Part shown: positions 26,775 to 35,870 of the stretch, in pieces | Layout of the letters: each line of letters opens with the position of its first letter | Position numbering within the stretch: position 1 is the first letter of the stretch | NCBI GenBank assembly: GCA_910584595.1 | Contig: CAJUBQ010000023.1 | Location: 1-60,860, forward strand | Direction: 5' to 3' | Length of the DNA stretch: 60,860 bases | Source of the DNA: an uncultured Eubacterium sp. | Lineage (GTDB): Bacteria; Bacillota; Clostridia; Lachnospirales; Lachnospiraceae | The notes under the pieces: model-generated | Databases searched by the model: none | What the model saw: the letters and a program-made list of their open reading frames with translations, nothing else | Told to the model about the DNA's origin: nothing | Position numbers and translations under genes: made by a program

Positions 26775-27461
26775 ATGAAAAGGTTCAGGAAAATTACATG
26801 TGGATGTCTAGCAGCCGCAATGATTGCCGCACCATTGGCATCCGCTCCGCTGACAGCGCAGGCGGCTGCGCCAAAGCTTAACAAATCCTCAGCTGCTATG
26901 ACAGTTGGCAAGAAAATGACATTAAAGGTGCAAAATATCAAAAAGGGAACCGCCATTCAATGGTCAAGTTCAAAAAAGGCAGTTGCAGCGGTATCATCCA
27001 AAGGGGTGGTAACAGCAAAATCGGCAGGAAAAGCAACGATTAAAGCGGTTGTAAACAAAAAGACGCTAAAATGTAAGATTACGGTAAAAGAGCAGACGGA
27101 GCCTGATTCGGATTCGAATTTGGAAGCACAGGATATTTCCGCTTTATTAGCCGGGAAAACTTATAAAGGGACTGCAGATACACCGGCTGGAAACATCGAG
27201 GTGTTAAATATTAGTTTCCATAACGACGGCACAGCGTCAGGATCGAAGATAAATGAAACGACAATGATGCCGGAGGAGTTTTCCGGCACATATAAAGCTG
27301 TTTTAAAAGAAAAAACGGCAGTCATTACCGTAGAATCTGATGGAAATACGATGACCGAACAACTTACAGCAGAAAGTGAGGATTTTACAAAATTTTCTGC
27401 AGATAAAAAAATTATGGGAATAGATATTTCTATTATAGTAGAAGAGATAAAAGAAGCGTAG
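26775..27461 (+). CDS. Secreted protein with a BIG2 immunoglobulin-like domain
   Basis: 228-residue exported protein. The signal peptide ends near TAQAAA (about residue 30). A bacterial Ig-like group 2 domain (about 32-105) follows, shown by the repeated KKAVAAVSSKGVVTAKSAGKATI pattern typical of the fold (no more than the core GVVTAKSAGKATI is needed to recognise it). The C-terminal half (about 115-228) looks like a lipocalin-like beta barrel. The ATG at 26775 has AGGAGG 9 nt upstream. An in-frame start at 26646 would bury the signal peptide and is rejected. No wall-anchoring motif is visible, so it is probably released or loosely attached. Confidence 0.8.
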   Translation: MKRFRKITCGCLAAAMIAAPLASAPLTAQAAAPKLNKSSAAMTVGKKMTLKVQNIKKGTAIQWSSSKKAVAAVSSKGVVTAKSAGKATIKAVVNKKTLKCKITVKEQTEPDSDSNLEAQDISALLAGKTYKGTADTPAGNIEVLNISFHNDGTASGSKINETTMMPEEFSGTYKAVLKEKTAVITVESDGNTMTEQLTAESEDFTKFSADKKIMGIDISIIVEEIKEA

Positions 27462-27467
27462 CAGACA

Positions 27468-27538
27468 GTAAAAAGATCTGTGTCGGCAGGGAGCAGCCAG
27501 AAGGAAGACCGCTCCGGCCGGACGCAGATTTTTTGTTT
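27468..27538 (+). terminator. Terminator after the BIG2 gene
   Basis: AGATCTGTGTC near 27474 pairs with GACGCAGATTTTTTG near 27521-27535, with a smaller GC-rich stem inside. A T run follows the stem. Confidence 0.5.
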
Positions 27539-27595
27539 GGAAAATATTTGCTAAGCCTTAGGTGTTATGTTTTTGGGGATTCCTTGAATTTCGGC

Positions 27596-27625
27596 TTTAC
27601 ATCTTGATAAAAAAGAAGTTATAAT
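27596..27625 (+). promoter_or_regulatory. Candidate promoter for the aldo-keto reductase gene
   Basis: TTTACA (27596-27601) and TATAAT (27620-27625) are 18 bp apart. AAGGAGG lies 8 nt before the ATG at 27666. Confidence 0.55.
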
Positions 27626-27665
27626 AGAAAATGTTAACAAAAAGACAAAGAAGGAGGAAAAACGG

Positions 27666-28694
27666 ATGCAAAAAGTTACTCTGGGCAAAACAGGCATTAT
27701 GGTCAATAAAAACGGATTTGGCGCCTTGCCGATTCAGCGTATTCCAAAAGAGGATGCCGTTTATTTAGTGCGTAAGGCATATGATGCAGGGATTACTTAT
27801 TTTGATACAGCCAGGTGGTATACAGACAGCGAGGAAAAGCTGGGCGAAGCGTTTGACGGTATGAGGGAGCATGTATATATAGCAACCAAAACAGGGGCAG
27901 CGGATGTGGAGACATTTTGGAAAGATTTGGAGACGTCTTTACGTAATCTGCGAACCGATTATATCGATATCTATCAGTTCCATAACCCGTCGTTTTGTCC
28001 AAAGCCGGGAGATGGCAGCGGCTTATATGAAGCGATGCTGGAGGCAAAAGCACAGGGCAAAATACGTCATATTGGAATTACGAATCACAGACTGGCAGTT
28101 GCACAGGAAGCCATTGCGTCTGGCTTATATGAAACGCTGCAGTTTCCGTTCAGTTATTTAAGCGGGCAGCAAGAGCTGGATTTGGTGGAAGCATGTAAAC
28201 AGGCGGATATGGGATTTGTTGCGATGAAAGCGTTGTCCGGCGGCTTGATTACAAATTCTGCGGCGGCGTATGCATTTTTGGCACAGTATGAGAATGTACT
28301 GCCGATTTGGGGAGTGCAAAAAGAGTCGGAATTAGATGAATTTATTACTTATATAGAACATCCGCCGGTTCTGACAGAGGAGCTTGAACAGCTGGTTTCT
28401 CATGACAGAAAGGAATTAAGCGGGGAGTTTTGCAGGGGATGCGGATACTGTATGCCTTGCCCTGTTGGCATCGAAATAAATACATGTGCAAGAATGTCGC
28501 TGCTGATCCGCCGTTCACCGTCAAAAGCGCAGCTGACAGCGCAGGCGCAGGAGATGATGAAAAAAATTGAAGACTGTCTGCACTGTGGACAATGTAAGGG
28601 CAAATGCCCATATGAGCTTGATACGCCAACGCTGTTAGAAAAGAACTATAAAGACTATCAGCGTATATTAGCAGGTGAAATTAAAGTAGATTAG
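27666..28694 (+). CDS. Aldo-keto reductase with C-terminal ferredoxin domain
   Basis: 342-residue oxidoreductase. The TIM-barrel part has the aldo-keto reductase tetrad: Asp and Tyr in FDTARWY, Lys in ATKTG, His in QFHNP. The C-terminus carries Cys clusters CRGCGYCMPC and CLHCGQCKGKC for iron-sulfur centres, as in the clostridial ferredoxin-type subgroup. Substrate is unknown. Members of this subgroup probably exchange electrons with ferredoxin as well as NAD(P)H. A second enzyme of the same type is encoded at 31898-33046. It stands alone, with its own promoter. Confidence 0.87.
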   Translation: MQKVTLGKTGIMVNKNGFGALPIQRIPKEDAVYLVRKAYDAGITYFDTARWYTDSEEKLGEAFDGMREHVYIATKTGAADVETFWKDLETSLRNLRTDYIDIYQFHNPSFCPKPGDGSGLYEAMLEAKAQGKIRHIGITNHRLAVAQEAIASGLYETLQFPFSYLSGQQELDLVEACKQADMGFVAMKALSGGLITNSAAAYAFLAQYENVLPIWGVQKESELDEFITYIEHPPVLTEELEQLVSHDRKELSGEFCRGCGYCMPCPVGIEINTCARMSLLIRRSPSKAQLTAQAQEMMKKIEDCLHCGQCKGKCPYELDTPTLLEKNYKDYQRILAGEIKVD

Positions 28695-28742
28695 AATCAT
28701 CTGTTATCATTGAAAAATAAGATAAATAAAAAGGAGTTTGGT

Positions 28743-30149
28743 ATGAAACAGGAGAAAAAAAGAAATTCGTTTTCAGGATCGATCGGCTTTGTGCTGGCGG
28801 CAGCCGGCAGTGCGGTAGGTCTTGGAAATATCTGGAGGTTTCCGTATCTGGCCGCAAAAGACGGCGGCGGATTGTTTTTAGTGTTATATTTAATACTGGC
28901 GCTCACCTTTGGATTTACCTTGCTGACAACGGAAGTTGCAATTGGCAGGAAGACAAAGCAAAGCCCACTGACAGCATATGGAAAAATTCATGCAAAATGG
29001 AAACCGCTTGGAATCATAGCATGTCTTGTTCCGGTGATTATTATGCCTTATTACTGTGTGATAGGCGGCTGGGTAGTAAAGTATTTGATTGCCTTTTTGA
29101 CAGGAGAAGGAAAGCAGGCAGCTGAGGACGGATATTTTACCGGATTTATTACGGCAGATGTAGAGCCTATGATATTATTATGTGTATTTTTATTTGCCGT
29201 AGCGTTTATTGTATTTCGTGGGGTGAATAAGGGAATTGAAGCGTCGTCAAAGATTATTATGCCGCTGCTTTTGCTTCTTGTGATTGGTATTTCGGTATTT
29301 TCTCTGACTATTCGGCATACGGATGAGTCGGGCGCCGTACGTACCGGACTGGAAGGATTTCGGATTTATGTAATTCCTAATTTTGAGGGGCTTACTGTAC
29401 AAAGATTTTTCACTGTGTTGTTAGATGCGATGAGCCAGTTGTTTTTTAGCTTAAGCGTGGCAATGGGAATTATGATTTCTTATGGATCTTACGTGCAGGA
29501 TGATGCAAATCTTGGCAAGTCTATTAACCAGATTGAGTTTTTTGATACAATTGTTGCGTTTTTGGCTGGCGTTATGATTATTCCGGCTGTATTTACGTTT
29601 ATGGGAAGAGAAGGAATGGAAGCTTCAGGACCAAGCCTGATGTTTGTGTCTTTGCCAAAAGTCTTTGCGGCAATGGGTGGGGCTGGAAATATTATCGGAG
29701 CTTTATTTTTTGCGATGGTGCTGTTTGCTGCGCTTACAAGTGCGGTATCGGTTATGGAAGCTGTTGTATCCAGCTTTATGGATGAGTTTCATGTATCACG
29801 TGTGAAAGCGGCAGTCATTGAAACAGTGATTGCGTTAGCAGGCGGTATACTCGTATGTCTTGGGTATAATAAACTGTATTTTGAATTTGAACTTCCGAAT
29901 GGCGCGGTTGGACAGATTTTGGATATTATGGATTATATCAGTAATAATGCGTTAATGCCGATTGTAGCGATTGGCACATGTATTTTAATCGGATGGATTG
30001 TAAAGCCGGGCCTGATTATTAAGGAAGTGGAAAAATCCGGCTGCACATTTGGAAGAAAGAAATTGTATGTAGTAATGATTCGTTTTATTGCTCCGATATT
30101 GTTGGTTGTGCTGCTGCTTAAATCGATTGGCATTTTGACAATTATTTAA
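28743..30149 (+). CDS. Sodium-dependent transporter of the NSS (SNF) family
   Basis: Membrane symporter of 468 aa with 11-12 hydrophobic segments. The N-terminal signature GSIGFVLAAAGSAVGLGNIWRFPY marks the unwound TM1 that binds Na+ and substrate in LeuT/MhsT-like proteins (key part: SAVGLGNIWRFPY). Family members import amino acids such as tryptophan, tyrosine or branched-chain residues with sodium. The ATG at 28743 is chosen because AAGGAG lies 6 nt upstream. An in-frame TTG at 28710 lacks such a site. No partner gene is near. Confidence 0.88.
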   Translation: MKQEKKRNSFSGSIGFVLAAAGSAVGLGNIWRFPYLAAKDGGGLFLVLYLILALTFGFTLLTTEVAIGRKTKQSPLTAYGKIHAKWKPLGIIACLVPVIIMPYYCVIGGWVVKYLIAFLTGEGKQAAEDGYFTGFITADVEPMILLCVFLFAVAFIVFRGVNKGIEASSKIIMPLLLLLVIGISVFSLTIRHTDESGAVRTGLEGFRIYVIPNFEGLTVQRFFTVLLDAMSQLFFSLSVAMGIMISYGSYVQDDANLGKSINQIEFFDTIVAFLAGVMIIPAVFTFMGREGMEASGPSLMFVSLPKVFAAMGGAGNIIGALFFAMVLFAALTSAVSVMEAVVSSFMDEFHVSRVKAAVIETVIALAGGILVCLGYNKLYFEFELPNGAVGQILDIMDYISNNALMPIVAIGTCILIGWIVKPGLIIKEVEKSGCTFGRKKLYVVMIRFIAPILLVVLLLKSIGILTII

Positions 30150-30191
30150 CCCGGAAAATCTTTTTATGCATTTTATTAAGCGCAAAAAAAC

Positions 30192-30217
30192 GTAAAATGC
30201 GTGACAGGGCATTTTAC
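30192..30217. other. Stem-loop after the NSS transporter gene
   Basis: GTAAAATGC pairs with GCATTTTAC across an 8-nt loop. An A run precedes it, but no T run follows, so it is a better terminator on the minus strand than on the plus strand. It may instead be an RNA-stability element. Confidence 0.4.
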
Positions 30218-30302
30218 AGCGTCGGTTTCTGTTACAAACTGAATGACATGGTTCACTTTTCGTGTTAAGATACAGGTGTGAAAAAGATGCGGAGGTGGTT
30301 TC

Positions 30303-30956
30303 GTGCTGTTTCTGATCGACTATGAGAATGTTGGAAGGGCAGGAATGTGCGGCTGTGAATATCTGGATGTGCAGGATCATGTGGTACTGTTTTACAGTGA
30401 AGGCAAAAAGAATGCTGAACGCAGAAGCCTGGATCAGATTACATCTTCCGGGTGTGTATTTGAAATATGTAAACTGTACCGTGTGGGAAAAAATGCGCTG
30501 GATTTTTATATTGCGTCTAAGCTTGGAGAACTGATCGGCAGCGGATATGCGGGGATTTCTGTCATTGTCAGCAACGATCATGGTTTTCAGGCAGTCCGTG
30601 ATTACTGGGAGAAGAAAGCAGATTGTAAAAGAACGATATGTCTGTCTGCATGTATAGAAGATGGCATTGTCAGCGGTAACGAGAACAATCAGCGCACAAA
30701 AGAATTAAGACGCCTGCGTGAAAAACTTACGATTGGTGGATATTATTCGGCTTATACGGAGCGGATGCGGATTCGAAAAGTGTTGGAAAGACTGTTTGCA
30801 GGAACCGAGTATGAAACAATGACAGACGACATACAAAACCTGATCGAAGGAAAAGAAAAGACATCCAAAGTCATTTATCTAAACAGTCTGCATCTGTTTG
30901 GCAGGAAAAATGGACTGGAAATCTATAATACGATAAAAGCGTGTGAGGAATTGTAA
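30303..30956 (+). CDS. NYN/PIN-fold protein 1
   Basis: 217-residue protein with an N-terminal NYN domain, a PIN-like nuclease fold. LLFLIDYENVG holds the first acidic residue, and VIVSNDHGF the later Asp. The mid-region SKLGELIGSG fits the same fold. The C-terminal 80 residues are helical and unassigned. Proteins of this family act on RNA, often in rRNA/tRNA maturation or decay, but this one cannot be placed. The start is GTG with GGAGGT 7 nt upstream. It is followed 27 nt later by a hypothetical gene, probably co-transcribed. A second NYN protein is encoded at 47234. Confidence 0.75.
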   Translation: MLFLIDYENVGRAGMCGCEYLDVQDHVVLFYSEGKKNAERRSLDQITSSGCVFEICKLYRVGKNALDFYIASKLGELIGSGYAGISVIVSNDHGFQAVRDYWEKKADCKRTICLSACIEDGIVSGNENNQRTKELRRLREKLTIGGYYSAYTERMRIRKVLERLFAGTEYETMTDDIQNLIEGKEKTSKVIYLNSLHLFGRKNGLEIYNTIKACEEL

Positions 30957-30983
30957 AAGGATTTCTATAGGGAGGAAGAACTG

Positions 30984-31643
30984 ATGGCGGACAAAATGTT
31001 GATTACGCAGGCTCTTGATGAAAGAGATTTGCTGGTAAAGAAGATTTCGGATAAAATCTGCAAAGCAAGATTTGTCGATACGGTGAAATGCAATGAAACG
31101 AAGGTCTATGAAGCCCGTATGACAAGAGAGGATTTTGAAAAAGAAGCAAAAGCCGCTTTTTGGCAAATTATGGATTTGATTGACCGTTATCAGAAAATAG
31201 ATGCGCACATTGTTAATTCTAATGCAAATACTTATATAGAAACATCTTATGGAAAGATGAGCGTTGCAAGCGCCATTACTTTAAGAGGGAGAATGCGCGG
31301 AACCGGTACCTATGAAGATCGTGCAGATTTTGAAGGAAACTTAAAGCAGGTCATGCAGCATCAATATGAGCAGAGCATGCAGTTTGCGGAAAGCCGCAAC
31401 CAGAAGCTTCAAAGTACGGCTGAAGATATGCGGTTAAGTATTCTCAGCAAAGATACCCGAGTAAAGGAAGAGAATCCTTTGGAAGTGGTAGAAACGTATG
31501 TGAAGGAAAATACGACAGAATTGGCTGATCCTCTGGGCGTTCTAAAGAAAATGGAGGATATATCGGAAAAAAGAGAAAATTTTTTGCGAGAGCTGGATAC
31601 ACAGATTAAAGTATCGAATGCAACTACCTATATTGAATTTTAG
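30984..31643 (+). CDS. Uncharacterised helical protein (DIP1984-like)
   Basis: 219 residues, largely alpha-helical. The N-terminal TQALDERDLLVKKISDKI and the later NSNANTYIE..MSVASAITLRGRM pattern resemble the DIP1984/septicolysin-like family, where an LxERxxLxxxI opening is followed by INxxN and ALAxRD segments. The N-terminal INSN-like motif is repeated at the C-terminus (VSNATTYIE). Function is unknown. No membrane segment or signal peptide. It follows the NYN gene closely with GGGAGG before its ATG. The 31644-31897 spacer downstream shows nothing I can name. Confidence 0.6.
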   Translation: MADKMLITQALDERDLLVKKISDKICKARFVDTVKCNETKVYEARMTREDFEKEAKAAFWQIMDLIDRYQKIDAHIVNSNANTYIETSYGKMSVASAITLRGRMRGTGTYEDRADFEGNLKQVMQHQYEQSMQFAESRNQKLQSTAEDMRLSILSKDTRVKEENPLEVVETYVKENTTELADPLGVLKKMEDISEKRENFLRELDTQIKVSNATTYIEF

Positions 31644-31897
31644 TTATTGTAAATCTGCCTGCAGTACGAAAACCTCAAACCTGGTTTCCCGTGTCAGGGT
31701 TAAGCCACAATGAATAAGGTTTTGTATTTTTGTAATTGATAATTGGTCAATGGTCAATATAGTCAGAGATTAACGGATAATGTAAACATTCGTTCAGGCA
31801 TGGAAACATGCTGAAATCCATGGACAAGGTTGGATGTTAAATCAGTTGGTCAGAGGTATCCCTCATGGCTGTGCTGCAGGCAGATGCTGATTAGATG

Positions 31898-33046
31898 TTA
31901 CTGTCCGAATACTTCTTTTGCCCGTTTCATGTTTTCTCGAATGGAAACACTAAATGGGCATCTTTTTTCACAAGCGCCACATGCAATACATTCTCCTGCA
32001 TGATGTTCCAGCGCTGCATAATGTTCCCGTACTGTCTCAGGTACGCTTTTTTGTGCAAGCGTAAGATTTAAAAACTTTGTCACAGAAGCAATGTCAATTT
32101 TCTGCGGACATGGTGCACAATGGCTGCAGTACATGCAGTGCCCTTCCCAGCTGATATTTGGAAAAGCCGCGAATGCAGGTGCGTAATCTTTTTCTTCGTC
32201 AGAAGCAGATTCGTAGGAGATGCATTGTTCAAGCTGTTCCAGAGAATGAATACCTGCTAATACAGACGATACACCAGGTCGAGTTAACGCATAATGCAGA
32301 CATTGGTATGTACTTAGAGATTTTCCTGCAGGCGAGAGTTTTTTATCTAACAGGTCTCCGCCGCCAAATGCTTTCATAACGGTAATACCGACACCAAGTG
32401 TCTGACATGTCTCATATAGCTTCTGACGCTGCGGATCCATATTTACGAGTGGATTTTTATATTTTTCTTCGTTCCACAGTTCGTTGACGTCTTCATTGGC
32501 AGGCTGTAAATCATAACATGGATTTACACTGAACATTAACACTTCTATGCAGCCGGTATCTATAGCTGCAAGTGCAACTTCGGGATTGTGGCTGCTGAGT
32601 CCGATGTGATGGATACGTCCTTGCTTTTTCAATCCCACAGCATAGGCTAAAATGCCGTTATGAATAATGGTATTCCAGTCTGATATGGAATCACAATAAT
32701 GAATCATGCCGACATCAATATAATCTGTCTGCAGCAGGCGCATCATATCCTCGAATCCATCTTCGACTTCTTTCCTGTTTCTGCTGCGTTTGTATTGTCC
32801 GTCCTGCCAGATAGAGCAGATATGTGATTGTACAATAAATTTTTCCCTGCGGCCAAGCATTGCGTTTCCTACGGCTTCACGCACACGCGGATCCGAAGCA
32901 TAGAGATCAAAATAATTGACGCCATTTTTTTCAGCAGCATCCAATAGTGTTTTAGCCATTGTATAGTTTTGTTCGATAAAACCTTCGCAGCCCATGCCGA
33001 TTTCACTAATCATCAGGCCGGTGTTTCCTAATTTTCGGTAGTTCAT
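31898..33046 (-). CDS. Aldo-keto reductase with C-terminal ferredoxin domain
   Basis: 382-residue enzyme with the same layout as the gene at 27666. The aldo-keto reductase barrel has YFDLYASD, VQSHI and MIHYCDS at the active-site positions; the Lys of the usual tetrad is replaced by Gln-Ser at the VQSH strand. Iron-sulfur Cys clusters are CMYCSHCAPC and CIACGACEKRC near the C-terminus. The altered tetrad suggests chemistry different from simple NADPH-dependent carbonyl reduction. AGGAG precedes the ATG. It stands alone on the minus strand. Confidence 0.82.
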   Translation of the reverse strand: MNYRKLGNTGLMISEIGMGCEGFIEQNYTMAKTLLDAAEKNGVNYFDLYASDPRVREAVGNAMLGRREKFIVQSHICSIWQDGQYKRSRNRKEVEDGFEDMMRLLQTDYIDVGMIHYCDSISDWNTIIHNGILAYAVGLKKQGRIHHIGLSSHNPEVALAAIDTGCIEVLMFSVNPCYDLQPANEDVNELWNEEKYKNPLVNMDPQRQKLYETCQTLGVGITVMKAFGGGDLLDKKLSPAGKSLSTYQCLHYALTRPGVSSVLAGIHSLEQLEQCISYESASDEEKDYAPAFAAFPNISWEGHCMYCSHCAPCPQKIDIASVTKFLNLTLAQKSVPETVREHYAALEHHAGECIACGACEKRCPFSVSIRENMKRAKEVFGQ

Positions 33047-33227
33047 AAAGACTCCTTTCTTGTTACGGCAGCTTTTAAATGCCGCAGCTGTTTAATGGTT
33101 TGCATGTGATTGTTTTAGTAACCGTTCAGGTAGGTTTGTGAATGATTTGGACTGTTACCTATTTTAAATGAATGATTCTGAAATGTCTATAGAAGATCTT
33201 GAATGCTCAGCTAAAATACAGTAAAAT

Positions 33228-33260
33228 AGTAATAGTTCTATGGGTTATCTGAACGGTAAC
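33228..33260. repeat. Small palindromic repeat, copy 2
   Basis: A 33-bp sequence matching 40012-40044 at 29 positions, including the shared core ATGGGTTATCTGAAC. A further diverged half (GTAACCGTTCAGGTA) occurs near 33118. It sits just upstream of the metallophosphoesterase gene. Confidence 0.6.
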
Positions 33261-33297
33261 ATGGAATATTTGACACCATCAGCAATGGAGGAAGGTT

Positions 33298-34410
33298 ATG
33301 ATTTTATTTTTCGTTTTCGCAGGGATACTTACCGTACCTCTTGGTATCTACTTATATATTTTAATTCGAAGATTTTTAGGACTGTTTTTTAAGGATCAAA
33401 AAGAGCGTATGCAGAAAATAATTTCTGTCATTGCGGCAGTTGTCCTGGCTGTCGGTTCTGTAAATTTGTTTGGCCTTTGGGCTCTTATTGTATTTCATAT
33501 AGCGGCGGTGTCTTTGCTTGTAGATATGATACGTCTTTTGTTGAAACGGGCCGGATGCAGGTTCAGCCGGATTTGGAAATGGATTTGGCGCAGCGGCGTC
33601 ATTGCGTTTGCAGTAACCGCGGCGGTTATGGGGTATGCTTACGTGAATATGCATCGGGTGATCGTTACAAATTATACGATACAGACAGATAAGCCAATCC
33701 GTGAAGGGGGATATCAAATTGTATTTTTGTCTGACCTGCATTATGGTACGACAATGGGGCTGGAAAAACTCCGGGAATACTGTAAGCGTATGGAGCAGGA
33801 ACAGCCGGATTTCGTTGTATTGGGCGGGGACATCGTAGATGAAAGAACATCTCTGCAGGAAGCAGACGAAGCATTTCGTACTTTGGCACAGATTCCAAGT
33901 ACATTTGGCACGTTTTATGTCTACGGAAATCACGATAAAGGGCGTTATTCAAATACCTGTGATTTCACTGAAGAGCAACTAGAACAAGTAATTCAAGATG
34001 CCGGAGTGCAGATCTTAGAAGATGAATCAGTTTTGTTAAATCAGGAATTGTCAATATCCGGACGAAAAGACCGTTCCTATGCTGCTGCAGAAAAGGATGG
34101 CAGAAAAACATCGGCAGATCTGATGAAAGATCTGCCGCAGTCAGCTTATCATATTGTTGCAGACCATCAGCCGCGTGATATGCAGGAAAATGCAGCGGCA
34201 GGATATGACCTGATGCTGTCAGGGCATACACATGCAGGACAGATGTGGCCGGTAGGACTGATTACAACGCTGTTTGATAAAGGGACAGTTAATTATGGGC
34301 AGAAATTATTTGGTCATATGCAGCTGGTTGTATCGTCCGGGATTGCCGGATGGGGATATCCGCTGCGGACTGGTAAGCATAGTGAATATGTGGTAATCTT
34401 CATAAAATAA
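33298..34410 (+). CDS. Membrane-anchored metallophosphoesterase, YkuE-like
   Basis: 370-residue protein with three or four hydrophobic segments at the N-terminus and a calcineurin-type phosphoesterase domain. The metal-binding blocks are present in order: LSDLHYG, GGDIVDE, GNHDKG, VADHQP and GHTHAGQ. The C-terminal domain should lie outside or on the membrane face. YkuE-like proteins hydrolyse phosphodiesters or pyrophosphates, including lipid intermediates, but the substrate here is unknown. GGAGG precedes the ATG. Its 3' end faces a minus-strand gene across a stem-loop. Confidence 0.83.
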   Translation: MILFFVFAGILTVPLGIYLYILIRRFLGLFFKDQKERMQKIISVIAAVVLAVGSVNLFGLWALIVFHIAAVSLLVDMIRLLLKRAGCRFSRIWKWIWRSGVIAFAVTAAVMGYAYVNMHRVIVTNYTIQTDKPIREGGYQIVFLSDLHYGTTMGLEKLREYCKRMEQEQPDFVVLGGDIVDERTSLQEADEAFRTLAQIPSTFGTFYVYGNHDKGRYSNTCDFTEEQLEQVIQDAGVQILEDESVLLNQELSISGRKDRSYAAAEKDGRKTSADLMKDLPQSAYHIVADHQPRDMQENAAAGYDLMLSGHTHAGQMWPVGLITTLFDKGTVNYGQKLFGHMQLVVSSGIAGWGYPLRTGKHSEYVVIFIK

Positions 34411-34417
34411 AAACCAG

Positions 34418-34450
34418 GGGAGAATCCGAGCAATGTTTGCGGATACTCCC
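34418..34450. terminator. Stem-loop between convergent genes
   Basis: GGGAGAATCCG pairs with CGGATACTCCC with one internal A-A mismatch. It overlaps the stop codon of the minus-strand gene. T run is weak. Confidence 0.4.
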
Positions 34451-34785
34451 TATCCGTGAGACAGTTTATTTCCGTTTTTATTAAGATATAACACGATTAA
34501 ATAATCTGGTTTATGATTGATTATAATATTATCTTGTTGAGAAATTTTTATCTGGACCTTTTTTCCTTCAACTTCTCCGTCATGAATTTCTGTTGAAGCT
34601 GTAAAAAGTTCAATGCCATAATAATAAGCTGCCATAACTTCGCCGAGACTGCCGACTAAATGCCCATCTAAAGTGAAATGTCTGCCTGGAAATTGTGCTT
34701 CAAGTTCTTTTACAATATCAATCAATTTTTGTATTTGCTGTTTGACCAAATCCATTTTTTCAGAAGTGTAAGTTAGTTTATTCAT
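34450..34785 (-). CDS. Small protein with DUF6998-like, possibly nuclease-fold, domain
   Basis: 111 residues. A helical start leads to a core reading HLVGSLGEVMAAYYYGIEL, then EVEGKKVQIKISQ, then PDYLIVLYL. A Gly-Glu helix followed by an Asp/Glu and a VQIK strand is the pattern of PD-(D/E)XK-type folds, and I recall it from the DUF6998 family. The chain ends in NKLSHG inside a stem-loop, soon after the last core strand, so it may lack a C-terminal piece. Not a proven nuclease. AGGTCC-type weak ribosome binding site. It stands alone. Confidence 0.55.
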   Translation of the reverse strand: MNKLTYTSEKMDLVKQQIQKLIDIVKELEAQFPGRHFTLDGHLVGSLGEVMAAYYYGIELFTASTEIHDGEVEGKKVQIKISQQDNIIINHKPDYLIVLYLNKNGNKLSHG

Positions 34786-34926
34786 CTGGAGGTCCTTTCA
34801 TAAATAACACGTTATATTTGCTGCAGTATATATTGTAGCATTCATTTGCTTTTTTGCAATAGATGATTGCGTCTTTTATCATTGAATAACTATAAAAATG
34901 AATGTATTAGGGACTCAATAAACAAT

Positions 34927-35679
34927 CTAAATATCAACCTGTTTTTTCTTTAACCTGCTTTTCACCGGTTCCAGCAACAGTACGCCAAGTACGCCGTAAA
35001 ATATCGTAACAAAAAATTCTGCCAGATTGATCGGAAGCGCAGAAATACAATTTTCAAATTCCGGTTCGCCAAAGACAAGAATAAGCCGGATGATGCCGAT
35101 GAGTGCGCTTCCAAAAAATAATGCCTTTTGTGCGGTAGATACTGCCAGAACGGCATGTGCCAGCTGTTGTGGACAGGCAGCCTTTTTAAAAAGCAATGCA
35201 AAGGCAATGCCAAAATCTTTGAAACATCCGGAAGTCCATAAAGATGCAATCAAAAAAAACAAAAGCTGTGTCATTCGAAAGGTATCCAAAAAATTTACGG
35301 CGCTGAAGTATATTTCGGCTTTGTATATCATTGCAATTGCAATGCCTGCTGCCAGAATACAGGTATTGCCCAAAATAGTTTTTATAAGATAAGCTTTGTT
35401 TGTTCTTTTGCTTTCTTCCATTAATTGAATCATATTTTCCTCCGCTTTTTCATGATAATCTTCCTGTGCCAGTTGTTCTCCTGACAGCAGCTCATTTACA
35501 GTTATTTCCAGCTCCGCGCACAAGGGCGTAATCATAGATATATCCGGCAGGCCATATCCACACTCCCATTTAGATACCGTTTTGTCGCTGATGCCAAGCG
35601 CTTCGCCGAGCTGTTTTTGTGTCAGCTGTTTCAGTCTGCGCTGCTCAGCAATAAATGCGCCTATTTTCTTTACATCCAT
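34927..35679 (-). CDS. XRE-family regulator with membrane domain
   Basis: 250-residue protein. Residues about 5-60 are a Cro/C1 helix-turn-helix (LTQKQLGEALGISDKTVSKWE). The rest holds four hydrophobic segments, so it is a membrane-tethered regulator of a type common in Firmicutes. The ATG at 35679 is chosen because AGGAGGAGG lies just upstream and the HTH then starts in the usual place. Longer in-frame extensions are rejected. It is divergent from the next gene, with about 190 bp between starts, and may control it. Confidence 0.82.
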   Translation of the reverse strand: MDVKKIGAFIAEQRRLKQLTQKQLGEALGISDKTVSKWECGYGLPDISMITPLCAELEITVNELLSGEQLAQEDYHEKAEENMIQLMEESKRTNKAYLIKTILGNTCILAAGIAIAMIYKAEIYFSAVNFLDTFRMTQLLFFLIASLWTSGCFKDFGIAFALLFKKAACPQQLAHAVLAVSTAQKALFFGSALIGIIRLILVFGEPEFENCISALPINLAEFFVTIFYGVLGVLLLEPVKSRLKKKQVDI

Positions 35680-35870
35680 ATGCCTCCTCCTTTGGAATAA
35701 AAATTGATGTCTCGGTGTTCCTATCATAGTCCTTTTTCCACTCTTTTGTAAACCTGCGTTACGCATACCTGTCTGGAGAGCATGATAGAGTAGGGGATAA
35801 CGAATAAATACATGCATAAATTTCCGGTTTTTACATATGATAAGATAAGCAGATAACGGAGAAGCATCCC

